From contig JAUIEY010000003.1 in assembly GCA_030429685.1 (NCBI GenBank), forward strand, positions 1-30,089: 30,089 bases of DNA, read 5' to 3'. Source of the DNA: Gammaproteobacteria bacterium. GTDB taxonomy: Bacteria; Pseudomonadota; Gammaproteobacteria; Steroidobacterales; GCA-2729495. The notes under the pieces are model-generated. The model did not search any database. It was given only the letters and a program-made list of their open reading frames with translations, and had not been told where the DNA came from. Every line of letters starts with the position of its first letter. Position 1 is the stretch's first letter. Made by a program: the position numbers and the translations under genes. This document shows, one piece after another, positions 23,370-30,089 of the stretch.

Positions 23370-23690
23370 TCAGGGAATTCTGAAATGCGCACGCAAGCGG
23401 CGCCATGCGGCGCTATGCCCGCGGCGAATAAACCATAATGTCTGCTGCCCGGAATCGGGCGTTTGTAGAGTGATACCCGCAAAGCTATGCCACCAGAAGC
23501 TTTTGTGCCGCAACAATAGCACGGCTGTGCGGCCGGACGCTGAATCCTCCAGCCAGTACTGACCGGCGCAGAACTCCAGCCGCCGCGACCGCCAGTGCAG
23601 CCGTCCCTGCGACCAGCGCGGCAGCGGCAAACTGTCAAGCCGGCTTGCGATTAAGAAGCCGTTCAATGATATGAGCCAAATGCTCATCAT
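23370..23690 (-). CDS. YgfX/CptA-like protein, probably lacking its membrane part
   Basis: Directly after sdhE, this frame encodes RWSQGRLHWRSRRLEFC, then LEDSASGRTAVLLLRHKSFWWHSFAGITL, and ends RRGHSAAWRRLRAHFRIP. Strand-like hydrophobic runs and a final RRLRxxxR are what I expect of the soluble half of YgfX (PF07254), whose gene follows sdhE in many gammaproteobacteria. Full-length YgfX has two N-terminal membrane helices; here there is no room for them, because the frame meets sdhE. ATG 23690 lies inside sdhE and adds MMSIWLISLNGFLIASRL, hydrophobic but read from sdhE sequence; TTG 23630 would avoid the overlap. It may be a shortened form or a remnant. The other frame over this stretch looks like a shadow. 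Confidence 0.55.
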   Translation of the reverse strand: MMSIWLISLNGFLIASRLDSLPLPRWSQGRLHWRSRRLEFCAGQYWLEDSASGRTAVLLLRHKSFWWHSFAGITLQTPDSGQQTLWFIRRGHSAAWRRLRAHFRIP

Positions 23691-23883
23691 CGGTCCGCTC
23701 GCGCCCGGTCAGCAAGGCCAGAATCTCGGGATCCGGCGTGGTTAGCAGCCGCCGGAAGGCAGCCTGTTCGGCCGGTCCGGCCTGCGGGTAGGTATCGTCC
23801 ACGTATCCCAGCAACAGCATATCCAGCTCGCGCATACCGCGCCGGCAGCGCCAGCGCAACCGTGCCATTTCCGGATCGCCCAT
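23635..23883 (-). CDS. sdhE: SdhE, flavinylation factor for SdhA
   Basis: This 82-residue helical protein of the SdhE/YgfY family (the bacterial SDHAF2) promotes covalent attachment of FAD to SdhA. The conserved RGxxE motif is in RWRCRRGMRELDMLL (R15, G16, E19), and YVDDTYPQAGPAEQAAFRRLL and DPEILALLTGR follow the family pattern. It starts 39 bases after sdhB and is very probably cotranscribed with the sdh genes. Confidence 0.95.
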   Translation of the reverse strand: MGDPEMARLRWRCRRGMRELDMLLLGYVDDTYPQAGPAEQAAFRRLLTTPDPEILALLTGRERTDDEHLAHIIERLLNRKPA

Positions 23884-23922
23884 GTGCTTGCCCTGTGTGT
23901 ATGCAGCCGAAGCGTCAATCAG

Positions 23923-24705
23923 CTAGTGACTGCGCGCCGCCAGCATCTTCTTGGTTTCCGCTATCGCTTTGGCCGGATTGAGGTCTTTCGGGCAGGCGTT
24001 GGTGCAATTCATTATGGTGTGACACCGGTAAATCCGGAACGGATCTTCCAGCTCATCAAGCCGTTCACCAGTCGCTTCATCGCGGCTGTCCACCAGCCAG
24101 CGATACGCTGCCAGCAATGCGGCGGGACCCAGATAGCGATCACTGTTCCACCAGTAACTTGGACAGCTGGTGGAACAACAGGCGCACAGGATGCAGGCTG
24201 ACGGCGTGTTGATCTTTTCCTGATCTTCCTTGGACTGCAGCCGCTCCTGATCCGGCGGCGCCGGTGTACGGGTCTGCAGCCAGGGCTTGATGGATGCGTA
24301 TTGCGCGTAGAAATTGGTCAGGTCAGGCACCAGATCCTTCACTACCGGCATGTGCGGCAAAGGATAGATTTTAATGTCGCCTTGCAGATCCGCGGTTGCC
24401 TGCGTGCAGGCCAGCGTATTGCCGCCGGCTATATTCATCGCGCATGAACCACAGATTCCCTCGCGGCAGGAGCGCCGGAAAGTCAGGGTCGGATCTATTT
24501 CATTTTTAATCTTGATAAGCACGTCGAGCACCATCGGCCCGCAGCTGTCCATGTCGACCTCATAGGTATCCAGGCGAGGGTTTTCGCTGCTGTCCGGATC
24601 ATAGCGATAGATTGAAAAACGTCGCACATTGCTGGCACCTGCCGGTGCCGGGAAATGTTTGCCGGGTCTGACCCGGGAATTTGGCGGTAGCTGGAACTCG
24701 GCCAT
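23923..24705 (-). CDS. sdhB: SdhB, succinate dehydrogenase iron-sulfur subunit
   Basis: This 260-residue subunit carries electrons from FAD in SdhA to ubiquinone. The [2Fe-2S] ligands are C80, C85, C88 and C100 (CREGICGSC and the later C in NTLAC). The [4Fe-4S] and [3Fe-4S] ligands lie in CILCACCSTSCPSYWWN (C171, C174, C177, C181) and in RCHTIMNCTNACP (C228, C234, C238). All expected cysteines are present. It lies 29 bases after sdhA. Confidence 0.97.
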   Translation of the reverse strand: MAEFQLPPNSRVRPGKHFPAPAGASNVRRFSIYRYDPDSSENPRLDTYEVDMDSCGPMVLDVLIKIKNEIDPTLTFRRSCREGICGSCAMNIAGGNTLACTQATADLQGDIKIYPLPHMPVVKDLVPDLTNFYAQYASIKPWLQTRTPAPPDQERLQSKEDQEKINTPSACILCACCSTSCPSYWWNSDRYLGPAALLAAYRWLVDSRDEATGERLDELEDPFRIYRCHTIMNCTNACPKDLNPAKAIAETKKMLAARSH

Positions 24706-24734
24706 GCTCTATCCTCTAAACAGTAAAGGCGTGC

Positions 24735-26513
24735 CTAATAAACCCGCGCTTTGGGCGGCACGGTTTCAACTTCATCGGTCAGGGTCTCCAGGTTTACCGG
24801 CCGATAGTCCAGCGACACCTGACCGTCGGCATCTACCCAGGCCAGCGTGTGCTTCATCCAGTTGCTGTCGTCACGGTCCGGGAAATCCTCGCGTGCCTGT
24901 GCACCCCTGCTCTCCTCGCGCTCAACCGCGCCCCGGATGGTGGCGCTGGCCTGCATCAGCAGATTCTCCAGCTCCATGGTTTCGATCAGGTCCGTATTCC
25001 AGACCAGTGAACGGTCCTGCACGCTCACATTGGCAAAACTTGCATAGGTATTCGCCAGCTTGCCGATACCTTCGCGCAGTGAATCACCGGTACGGAATAC
25101 GGCAGCATGCTGCTGCATGGTCTTCTGCATTTCCAGACGGATATCGGCGGTGGCACGGCTGCCTGTGGCATGGCGCAATTTGTCCAGCCTTGCTACTGCC
25201 TGCTCGCCGGCGTCTGCGGCCAACGGCCGCTGGCGCTGGTTGGACTGCACTTTCTCGGCACAGCGATGCGCGGCCGCCCGACCGAACACCACCAGATCAA
25301 GCAGCGAGTTGGAGCCCAGCCGGTTGGCGCCATGCACGGAAACGCAGGCTGCCTCGCCGACGGCCATCAGGCCTTCAACGGTGCCGCCCTTGCCGTCCAG
25401 TACTTCGCCGTGATAGTTGGTCGGTATGCCACCCATGTTGTAGTGCACCGTCGGGATAACCGGGATAGGCTCTTTAGTGACATCCACACCGGCGAATATT
25501 TTCGCAGTTTCCGCGATACCGGGCAGCCGCTCCTGGATTACCTCGGGACCGAGGTGCTCCAGATGCAGATAAATATGATCCTGTTCGGCACCCACGCCGC
25601 GGCCGGCATTGATTTCCATGGTCATCGAACGGCTCACCACATCCCGCGAGGCTAGATCCTTGGCGTTCGGCGCGTATCGCTCCATAAAGCGTTCGCCTTC
25701 CGAGTTGGTCAGATAGCCGCCCTCGCCGCGTGACCCTTCGGTAATCAGACAGCCGGATCCGTATATCCCGGTAGGATGGAACTGCACAAACTCCATATCC
25801 TGCAGCGGTAGCCCGGCACGCAACACCATGGCATTGCCATCGCCGGTGCAGGTATGCGCCGACGTACAGGAGAAAAATGCCCGGCCGTAACCGCCGGTTG
25901 CCATGATCACCCGGTGCGCGCGGAAACGATGCAGGCGACCGGTGGCCATATCAATAGCTATCACGCCGCGGCAGACGCCGTTCTCCATCACCAGGTCAAT
26001 GGCGAAATACTCTATATAAAACGTGGCATCGTGCTTAAGCGACTGCTGATACAGCGTATGCAGCATGGCATGGCCGGTGCGGTCCGCTGCTGCACAGGTG
26101 CGCTGTGCTGTGCCCTCACCAAAGCGCGTGGTCATGCCGCCGAAAGGACGCTGATAAATTTTGCCGTCTTCGGTACGGGAAAACGGCACGCCGTAATGCT
26201 CCAGCTCGATAATCGCCGCTGGTGCTTCCTTGCACATGTACTCGATGGCGTCCTGGTCACCGAGCCAGTCGGAGCCCTTGACGGTGTCGTACATATGCCA
26301 GCGCCAGTCATCCTCGCCCATGTTGCCGAGCGCCGCACTGATGCCGCCCTGCGCCGCAACGGTGTGGCTGCGGGTGGGAAAAACCTTGGTGATACAGGCC
26401 GCGCTCAATCCTGCCTCGGCAAGACCGAAGGTGGCACGCAGGCCGGCGCCGCCGGCGCCCACCACAACCACGTCATAGGTGTGGTCAATAAACTCGTAGT
26501 CGCCCGTCATCAA
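24735..26513 (-). CDS. sdhA: SdhA, succinate dehydrogenase flavoprotein subunit
   Basis: This 592-residue subunit oxidises succinate to fumarate in the citric acid cycle. The FAD-binding VVVGAGGAGLRA is at 16-27 and the flavinylated His is H50 in PTRSHTVAAQGG. The substrate residues lie in EFVQFHPTGIYGSG and PTVHYNMGGIPTN, and HGANRLGSNSLLDLVVFGRAA completes the family pattern. Its ATG overlaps the sdhD stop (ATGA). Confidence 0.98.
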   Translation of the reverse strand: MMTGDYEFIDHTYDVVVVGAGGAGLRATFGLAEAGLSAACITKVFPTRSHTVAAQGGISAALGNMGEDDWRWHMYDTVKGSDWLGDQDAIEYMCKEAPAAIIELEHYGVPFSRTEDGKIYQRPFGGMTTRFGEGTAQRTCAAADRTGHAMLHTLYQQSLKHDATFYIEYFAIDLVMENGVCRGVIAIDMATGRLHRFRAHRVIMATGGYGRAFFSCTSAHTCTGDGNAMVLRAGLPLQDMEFVQFHPTGIYGSGCLITEGSRGEGGYLTNSEGERFMERYAPNAKDLASRDVVSRSMTMEINAGRGVGAEQDHIYLHLEHLGPEVIQERLPGIAETAKIFAGVDVTKEPIPVIPTVHYNMGGIPTNYHGEVLDGKGGTVEGLMAVGEAACVSVHGANRLGSNSLLDLVVFGRAAAHRCAEKVQSNQRQRPLAADAGEQAVARLDKLRHATGSRATADIRLEMQKTMQQHAAVFRTGDSLREGIGKLANTYASFANVSVQDRSLVWNTDLIETMELENLLMQASATIRGAVEREESRGAQAREDFPDRDDSNWMKHTLAWVDADGQVSLDYRPVNLETLTDEVETVPPKARVY

Positions 26514-26896
26514 GCTGCACCTACTGAAATCACAATAACCGAGTAAATAGCCGCAACCGCGAGCGCCCAGTGCAGTAACTGCAAACCAAGCAAGGTCACG
26601 ACCTTGAGCGCGCCGTGCACATAATCCTCTACCACCACCTGCAGGCCGAGCAGCGAGTGATACAAACCGGCAATAACCAGCAGCAACAGTGGAATCGCGT
26701 TTATCGGCTCAGCTATCCAGGCCCGGGCCGCTGCCAGATCGCGGATATCCAGCCCCGGCAGCGTGATGACAAACCACAAAGTCAGCGGCACCAACGCGAC
26801 TGCGGTTAATTTTTGTGCCCACCAGTGCTCGGTTCCCCGCCTTGCTGAACCATGCCCCAGGAATTTGCCAAGTGGCGACTCCAGACTCATGACCAT
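26510..26896 (-). CDS. sdhD: SdhD, succinate dehydrogenase membrane anchor
   Basis: This 128-residue anchor has three membrane helices (about 30-47, 65-85 and 96-120). H80 in GLYHSLLGLQVVVEDYV is the likely haem ligand, and D91-Y92 correspond to the quinone-site Asp-Tyr of E. coli. The start is either ATG 26896 or ATG 26890; the second would overlap the sdhC stop as ATGA. The stop overlaps the sdhA start. Confidence 0.94.
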   Translation of the reverse strand: MVMSLESPLGKFLGHGSARRGTEHWWAQKLTAVALVPLTLWFVITLPGLDIRDLAAARAWIAEPINAIPLLLLVIAGLYHSLLGLQVVVEDYVHGALKVVTLLGLQLLHWALAVAAIYSVIVISVGAA

Positions 26897-27267
26897 ACCC
26901 CCGCGAGGAACAGCACCGTAAGCAGCGCCGCGGCCGCCAGTGTGATAACGCCGGTTTTATGGGCCGTAGCTCTGCCAAAGCCGTAACCGGCATCCCAGAA
27001 CAGGTGACGGATGCCATTGCCCAGGTGAATAAAAAAACTGGCCGAAAACCCCAGCAACAGCAGAATGCCAAACCAGCCGGTCAGCAGCCCTGTCACCACC
27101 GCGTAAGCCGCGGTGCCGGAAGCGGCTGCAACAATCCACGCCACCAGCGCCAGTGCGCACAATGACAGCGCGACGCCGCTCATGCGGTGCAAAATAGACA
27201 GCGTCATGGTCACCGACCACTTGTAGACACCCAGGTGGGGAGACAAAGGTCTTTTTATTTCTGGCAT
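26887..27267 (-). CDS. sdhC: SdhC, succinate dehydrogenase cytochrome b556 subunit
   Basis: ATG 27267 follows GGAG with 8 bases between and gives 126 residues; a TTG two codons earlier is unlikely. The protein opens MPEIKRPLSPHLGVY and has SILHRMSG, with quinone-site S24 and R28. Three membrane helices follow; the likely haem ligand is H81 in FFIHLGNGIRHLFWD. Together with SdhD it binds haem b and ubiquinone. The 112 bases before it hold a short stem-loop next to the SDHAF4-like stop but no clear sigma-70 promoter. Confidence 0.95.
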   Translation of the reverse strand: MPEIKRPLSPHLGVYKWSVTMTLSILHRMSGVALSLCALALVAWIVAAASGTAAYAVVTGLLTGWFGILLLLGFSASFFIHLGNGIRHLFWDAGYGFGRATAHKTGVITLAAAALLTVLFLAGVWS

Positions 27268-27366
27268 GTGCAAAACTCCGGAGTCATATGCCGGACTGGA
27301 TACTCAGCGAACTGAATACCCGTCATTTTAATTTCCAGGTTTGTCGGCGCAGGGTTGGTGCTCGCC

Positions 27367-27380
27367 AGCGGACTTCCGCT
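27367..27380. other. Short perfect stem-loop between the SDHAF4-like gene and sdhC
   Basis: AGCGGA-CT-TCCGCT is a perfect 6-bp inverted repeat whose minus-strand copy begins at the stop of the SDHAF4-like gene. No T-run follows, so termination is unlikely; it may be an RNA processing or stability hairpin in the sdh transcript. Confidence 0.3.
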
Positions 27381-27622
27381 CAGAAATCGATGCAACGCCC
27401 CTTCCGTTCCCAGTCCCCGTAACGTGTGGGCTCCGGCCCCTGCGGACCGCCAATTTCACGCCCCTGTTGCTGCTCCGCTCCATCGTCAGGAAGCGGAACA
27501 ACCACGGGTTCTCCCGGCGATCCGACCGTTGCCGCGGTCCGCTCGCCGGGTGATTTGCTGATATGCGCAGGGAGCCTCTCCGACATGGCGCGAAGTGTGC
27601 CAGAATGCCCCCGGTTTTGCAC
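27380..27622 (-). CDS. SDHAF4-family (DUF1674) succinate dehydrogenase assembly factor
   Basis: The C-terminus, REIGGPQGPEPTRYGDWE followed by RKGRCIDF, is the hallmark of DUF1674/SDHAF4 (PF07896). In eukaryotes SDHAF4 binds flavinylated SdhA and helps it join SdhB. The preceding 50 residues are Pro/Gly/Glu-rich and probably disordered, as usual. Starts at ATG 27652, GTG 27622 and ATG 27586 are all possible. I favour GTG 27622 (80 residues) because GAGGA lies 7 bases upstream, but the other two cannot be excluded. It precedes sdhC in the same direction, 112 bases away, so it is probably the first gene of the sdh operon. The family call is firm, the start is not. Confidence 0.85.
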   Translation of the reverse strand: MQNRGHSGTLRAMSERLPAHISKSPGERTAATVGSPGEPVVVPLPDDGAEQQQGREIGGPQGPEPTRYGDWERKGRCIDF

Positions 27623-27623
27623 C

Positions 27624-27650
27624 TTACGATCCTCGTAATCCCGCGTAATC
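27624..27650. promoter_or_regulatory. Repeated half-sites between divergent ygfZ and the SDHAF4-like gene
   Basis: TTACGA-TCC-TCGTAA (27624-27638) is a perfect 6-bp inverted repeat. Its right arm begins a pair of direct repeats CGTAATC at 27634-27640 and 27644-27650, exactly one helical turn apart. Three similar half-sites thus sit in the few bases before the ygfZ ATG at 27658. On the minus strand the inverted repeat also encloses the GAGGA ribosome binding site of the favoured SDHAF4-like start, so an RNA hairpin is another reading. I do not recognise a regulator. Confidence 0.4.
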
Positions 27651-27657
27651 ATTAGCT

Positions 27658-28482
27658 ATGAATGACATGACTGAGCCCGCTGACGACACCCTGCTGACTG
27701 CCATCCGGGTGTCCGGCAAAGACCGGATCGAATTTCTGCAGGGCCAGTTAACCCAAGACCTGGCCGGCTTGTCGCCGCAGCAGCCGCTGCTGGCGGGCTG
27801 GAATTCGCCCAAAGGGCGCCTGTTTTTGATCAGTTGGGTCGCCGACTGGCAGGATGCGGTCTGGCTTGCTGTGCCCGCGCCGCTCGCCGCTGCGATCGCC
27901 CGACGGCTGACAATGTTTGTGCTGCGGGCCGACGTCCGCATCGAGTGCAGCCCATTACGCGTCTGGCCAACTATTAATAATTCTTCTAAAGATGATAATT
28001 TAACTAACTGTTATTCCGACGATAATTTTCTCCGCTTGCAGGTTCCCGGCGGTGGCTGGCAAATCGCCGGAGACACCAGCGCCGCAAGCTCCGGTGACTG
28101 GCGACTGGCCAATATCCGCGCCGGCATGCCGGTCGTCTGGCCGCAAAACAGCGAAGCGTTCGTGCCGCAAATGGTCAACCTGGACCTGCTCGGCGGCATC
28201 AGTTTCAGCAAGGGCTGCTACGTGGGGCAGGAAATTGTCGCCCGCACCCAGAATCTTGGCCGCATCAAACGCCGGATGTTTCGCTTCCGCGCCGACTCAA
28301 GCGCGATAGCCCCCGGTGATCAGGTCATGGCCGATGGTACGCGGGTGGGAACCGTGGTGGATGCGGTGGACGGCAACCTGCTGGCTGTGGTTCGACTCGC
28401 AGAACTGACGGCACAACTCAGCGTCGGTGGCGCGCCGCTGCGACTTGCCGAGCTACCCTACGCAGTGCCGGAAACCACTTGA
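27658..28482 (+). CDS. ygfZ: YgfZ, folate-binding protein of Fe-S enzyme maintenance
   Basis: This 274-residue protein of the YgfZ/GcvT-like fold holds the diagnostic KGCYVGQEIVART, whose Cys is needed in E. coli YgfZ. RIEFLQGQLTQDL and LLAGWNSPKGRLF at the N-terminus and FVPQMVNLDLLGGISFSKGC before the motif are family-typical. YgfZ uses folate and supports several Fe-S enzymes. Between residues about 104 and 124 (TINNSSKDDNLTNCYSDDNF) the DNA turns sharply AT-rich, the reading frame being kept. The gene is divergent from the SDHAF4-like gene and convergent with murI, 22 bases apart. Confidence 0.93.
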   Translation: MNDMTEPADDTLLTAIRVSGKDRIEFLQGQLTQDLAGLSPQQPLLAGWNSPKGRLFLISWVADWQDAVWLAVPAPLAAAIARRLTMFVLRADVRIECSPLRVWPTINNSSKDDNLTNCYSDDNFLRLQVPGGGWQIAGDTSAASSGDWRLANIRAGMPVVWPQNSEAFVPQMVNLDLLGGISFSKGCYVGQEIVARTQNLGRIKRRMFRFRADSSAIAPGDQVMADGTRVGTVVDAVDGNLLAVVRLAELTAQLSVGGAPLRLAELPYAVPETT

Positions 28483-28504
28483 TAAAAGGTCAATCAACTT
28501 TGCT

Positions 28505-29359
28505 TCAGCGCGCACCGATTTCGAGCGGATGAATATCGGTCAGCTCAATGTCGTCTGCCGTGAAGCGCTCACCGAGGAATGCCGAGCCGACCGTGGCAAA
28601 TCGCGCCGGGCTGTCGGTTGCCACCAGTTGCAGGCTGCCGGTAGCAGCCGATGCTTTGCGCAGACCGAGTTCATCCAGCCGGGCTACAACCGCATCAGCT
28701 GTCGTGGAGGCCGAATCAACGATAGTTATGTCGGGGCCAAGCACTGTTGCAATAGCCTCTCGCAATAGCGGGAAATGCGTGCAGCCGAGTATGGCTGTAT
28801 CCGGCCGCTCGGCTGCCGGCCGCTCCGGCACCGACCCGAGATAGGCAGCGGCCGCTGCGGCGGCGACCGGACCGTTGCTCCAGCCTTCTTCGGCCAGCGC
28901 CACAAACACCGAACAGCCAAGTTCCTCGACCTTGGCGACAGGATCCAGCGCGTGTATGGCCCGGGTATAGGCCCGCCGCGCGGCAGTGGATTCTGTCGCC
29001 AGCACCAAATGTCGATGCGCATGGCTGAGGGCCACCGCAGCCTGAGCACCCGGTTCCACCACGCCAATAACCGGCACGGGGGCAAGCTGCGCCCGCAATG
29101 CATCCAGCGCGAGAGCCGAGGCAGTATTGCACGCCACCACCAGCAGCTTTATACCGCGCTGCCTTAGCCAGCCTGCGGCATGCGAAGCATAGCGCTGCAC
29201 CGACTCCTCGCTCTTGGTGCCATAGGGCAAACGCGCCGTATCACCGAGGTACAGTAAATCCTCATCGGGTAAACGGTCGCGCAAAGCATGCAGCACAGTG
29301 AGGCCGCCGACGCCCGAATCAAAAATACCGATCGGTTGTTCCTGCGCTGCCGCCACCAT
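28505..29359 (-). CDS. murI: MurI, glutamate racemase
   Basis: This 284-residue enzyme makes D-glutamate for peptidoglycan. It opens PIGIFDSGVGGLTVLHAL with the catalytic-site Asp-Ser, then YLGDTARLPYGTKS. The two catalytic cysteines lie in VVACNTASALAL and ILGCTHFPLL. The length is normal. It starts 5 bases after the lysS stop, so the two are probably cotranscribed; no clear ribosome binding site precedes the ATG. Confidence 0.96.
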   Translation of the reverse strand: MVAAAQEQPIGIFDSGVGGLTVLHALRDRLPDEDLLYLGDTARLPYGTKSEESVQRYASHAAGWLRQRGIKLLVVACNTASALALDALRAQLAPVPVIGVVEPGAQAAVALSHAHRHLVLATESTAARRAYTRAIHALDPVAKVEELGCSVFVALAEEGWSNGPVAAAAAAAYLGSVPERPAAERPDTAILGCTHFPLLREAIATVLGPDITIVDSASTTADAVVARLDELGLRKASAATGSLQLVATDSPARFATVGSAFLGERFTADDIELTDIHPLEIGAR

Positions 29360-29364
29360 AGCGA

Positions 29365-30089
29365 TCAGTTGTCAGCGCTGTCGCGCATATGCGGAAACAA
29401 CAGCACATCGCGAATGGAAGGCGAGTCGGTCAGCAGCATAACCAGCCGGTCTATGCCTACGCCAAGCCCTGCGGTGGGCGGCATGCCGTATTCCAGCGCC
29501 GTAATGTAATCCTGATCAAAAAACATAGCTTCTTCGTCACCGGCAGATTTTTGCTTTACCTGAGCCTCAAATCGCTCTGCCTGATCCTCGGCATCATTGA
29601 GTTCGGAAAAGCCGTTGGCAATTTCGCGGCCGCCGACAAAAAATTCGAAACGGTCGGTAAGCCAGCGATCATTGTCACTACGACGGGCCAGGGGCGACAC
29701 CTCGGCCGGGTAGCCGGTAATAAAAGTTGGCTGATCCAGCCGATGCTCAACAGTTTTTTCAAAAATCTCTATCAGCAACTTGCCGGAGCCGGCGGCATCA
29801 GGAACGGGTATATCCAGGTCGCCGCAGGCGGCCGCAAGATAGTCGCGATCCCGCAACTGGTTGCCATCAAGCTCCGGGTTAAAGCGCGCCACAGCTTCTT
29901 CCACGGTAAAGCGCGCATAGCTGCCTCCCAGGTCATATTCCTGGCCCTGGTAGCTCACCACGCCGGTACCGTTGATACTTTCTGCCAGACTCTTAACCAT
30001 GTTCTCCAGCAACTCGATAAGCACGTTGTAGTCGGCGTAGGCCATGTACATCTCGAGCATGGTGAATTCGGGATTGTGGCGCGTTGACA
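29365..30089 (-). CDS. lysS: LysS, lysyl-tRNA synthetase, C-terminal part (5' end outside the window)
   Basis: The frame is open through the right edge, so only about the last 241 residues are seen. They belong to the class II catalytic domain. Motif 2 begins at the edge, STRHNPEFTMLEMYMAYADY, and motif 3 is GLGVGIDRLVMLLTDSPSIR followed by DVLLFPHMR. EFFVGGREIANGFSELNDAEDQ is the LysS-specific stretch that lines the lysine and ATP pocket. The enzyme charges tRNA-Lys. ATG 30060 is internal, not a start. Confidence 0.97.
   Translation of the reverse strand, partial: STRHNPEFTMLEMYMAYADYNVLIELLENMVKSLAESINGTGVVSYQGQEYDLGGSYARFTVEEAVARFNPELDGNQLRDRDYLAAACGDLDIPVPDAAGSGKLLIEIFEKTVEHRLDQPTFITGYPAEVSPLARRSDNDRWLTDRFEFFVGGREIANGFSELNDAEDQAERFEAQVKQKSAGDEEAMFFDQDYITALEYGMPPTAGLGVGIDRLVMLLTDSPSIRDVLLFPHMRDSADN

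Noticed and set aside
23264..23638. Alternative minus-strand frame of 124 residues, starting TTGA on the sdhE stop
   Set aside because: Although its start is well placed for coupling, its product is Cys/Gly/Arg-rich like a shadow frame, and it crosses the rpoE promoter; the overlapping frame looks like YgfX.
25854..26546. Plus-strand open frame of 230 residues antisense to sdhA
   Set aside because: It mirrors a highly conserved sdhA region and has no signal of its own.
27341..27638. Short plus-strand frames opposite the SDHAF4-like gene
   Set aside because: The minus-strand frame ends in the conserved DUF1674 motif, so these are shadows.

Overview
The window is GC-rich chromosomal DNA from a gammaproteobacterium, packed with housekeeping genes. 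Two conserved gammaproteobacterial neighbourhoods support this. One is the sigma-E block rpoE-rseA-rseB-rseC-lepA-lepB-rnc-era-recO-pdxJ-acpS. The other is an mfd-csiV-mtnP-nagZ group like that of Pseudomonas. The genus cannot be told from the sequence alone. I saw no tRNA, rRNA, insertion sequence, phage gene or CRISPR array, and no gene-free stretch longer than about 150 bases.

Layout from left to right. At 1-441 (+) lies the 3' part of a DUF2062 membrane protein gene. At 451-3665 (-) is the lipoprotein-export operon lolE-lolC-lolD. A short divergent control region holding a perfect dyad leads to a small secreted protein (3759-4034, +), then mfd and csiV (4111-8305, +). A degenerate PAS-GGDEF gene (8287-9204, -) converges on csiV and overlaps its 3' end by 19 bp. 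From 9339 to 27622 every gene lies on the minus strand. In transcription order these are sdhAF4-like, sdhC, sdhD, sdhA, sdhB, sdhE and a ygfX-like gene; then, from a near-consensus sigma-E promoter, rpoE, rseA, rseB, rseC, a thioredoxin-fold gene, lepA, lepB, a DUF4845 gene, rnc, era, recO, pdxJ, acpS, a DnaQ-like exonuclease gene, rlmD, nagZ, hpt and mtnP. On the right are ygfZ (+) and, convergent with it, murI and the 3' part of lysS (-).

How the genes work together. LolCDE releases lipoproteins from the inner membrane. RpoE/RseA/RseB/RseC sense and answer envelope stress; LepA, LepB, RNase III, Era and RlmD serve translation, secretion and ribosome maturation downstream in the same run. 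SdhCDAB is complex II, and candidate assembly factors sit at both ends of its operon (SDHAF4-like and SdhE), with the Fe-S maintenance gene ygfZ next door. mtnP and hpt together would turn methylthioinosine into IMP. Mfd and RecO are DNA repair proteins.

I found no convincing wholly new system. The best leads are: a GGDEF protein that has lost its synthase residues but kept an intact inhibitory-site motif, behind a CRP-like operator; the SDHAF4-like gene at the head of the sdh operon; the thioredoxin-fold gene next to rseC, with no mucD/degP-type protease gene in the operon; the dyads at the lolE and ygfZ/sdhAF4 divergent starts; and two sharply AT-rich in-frame patches, in ygfZ and mtnP.
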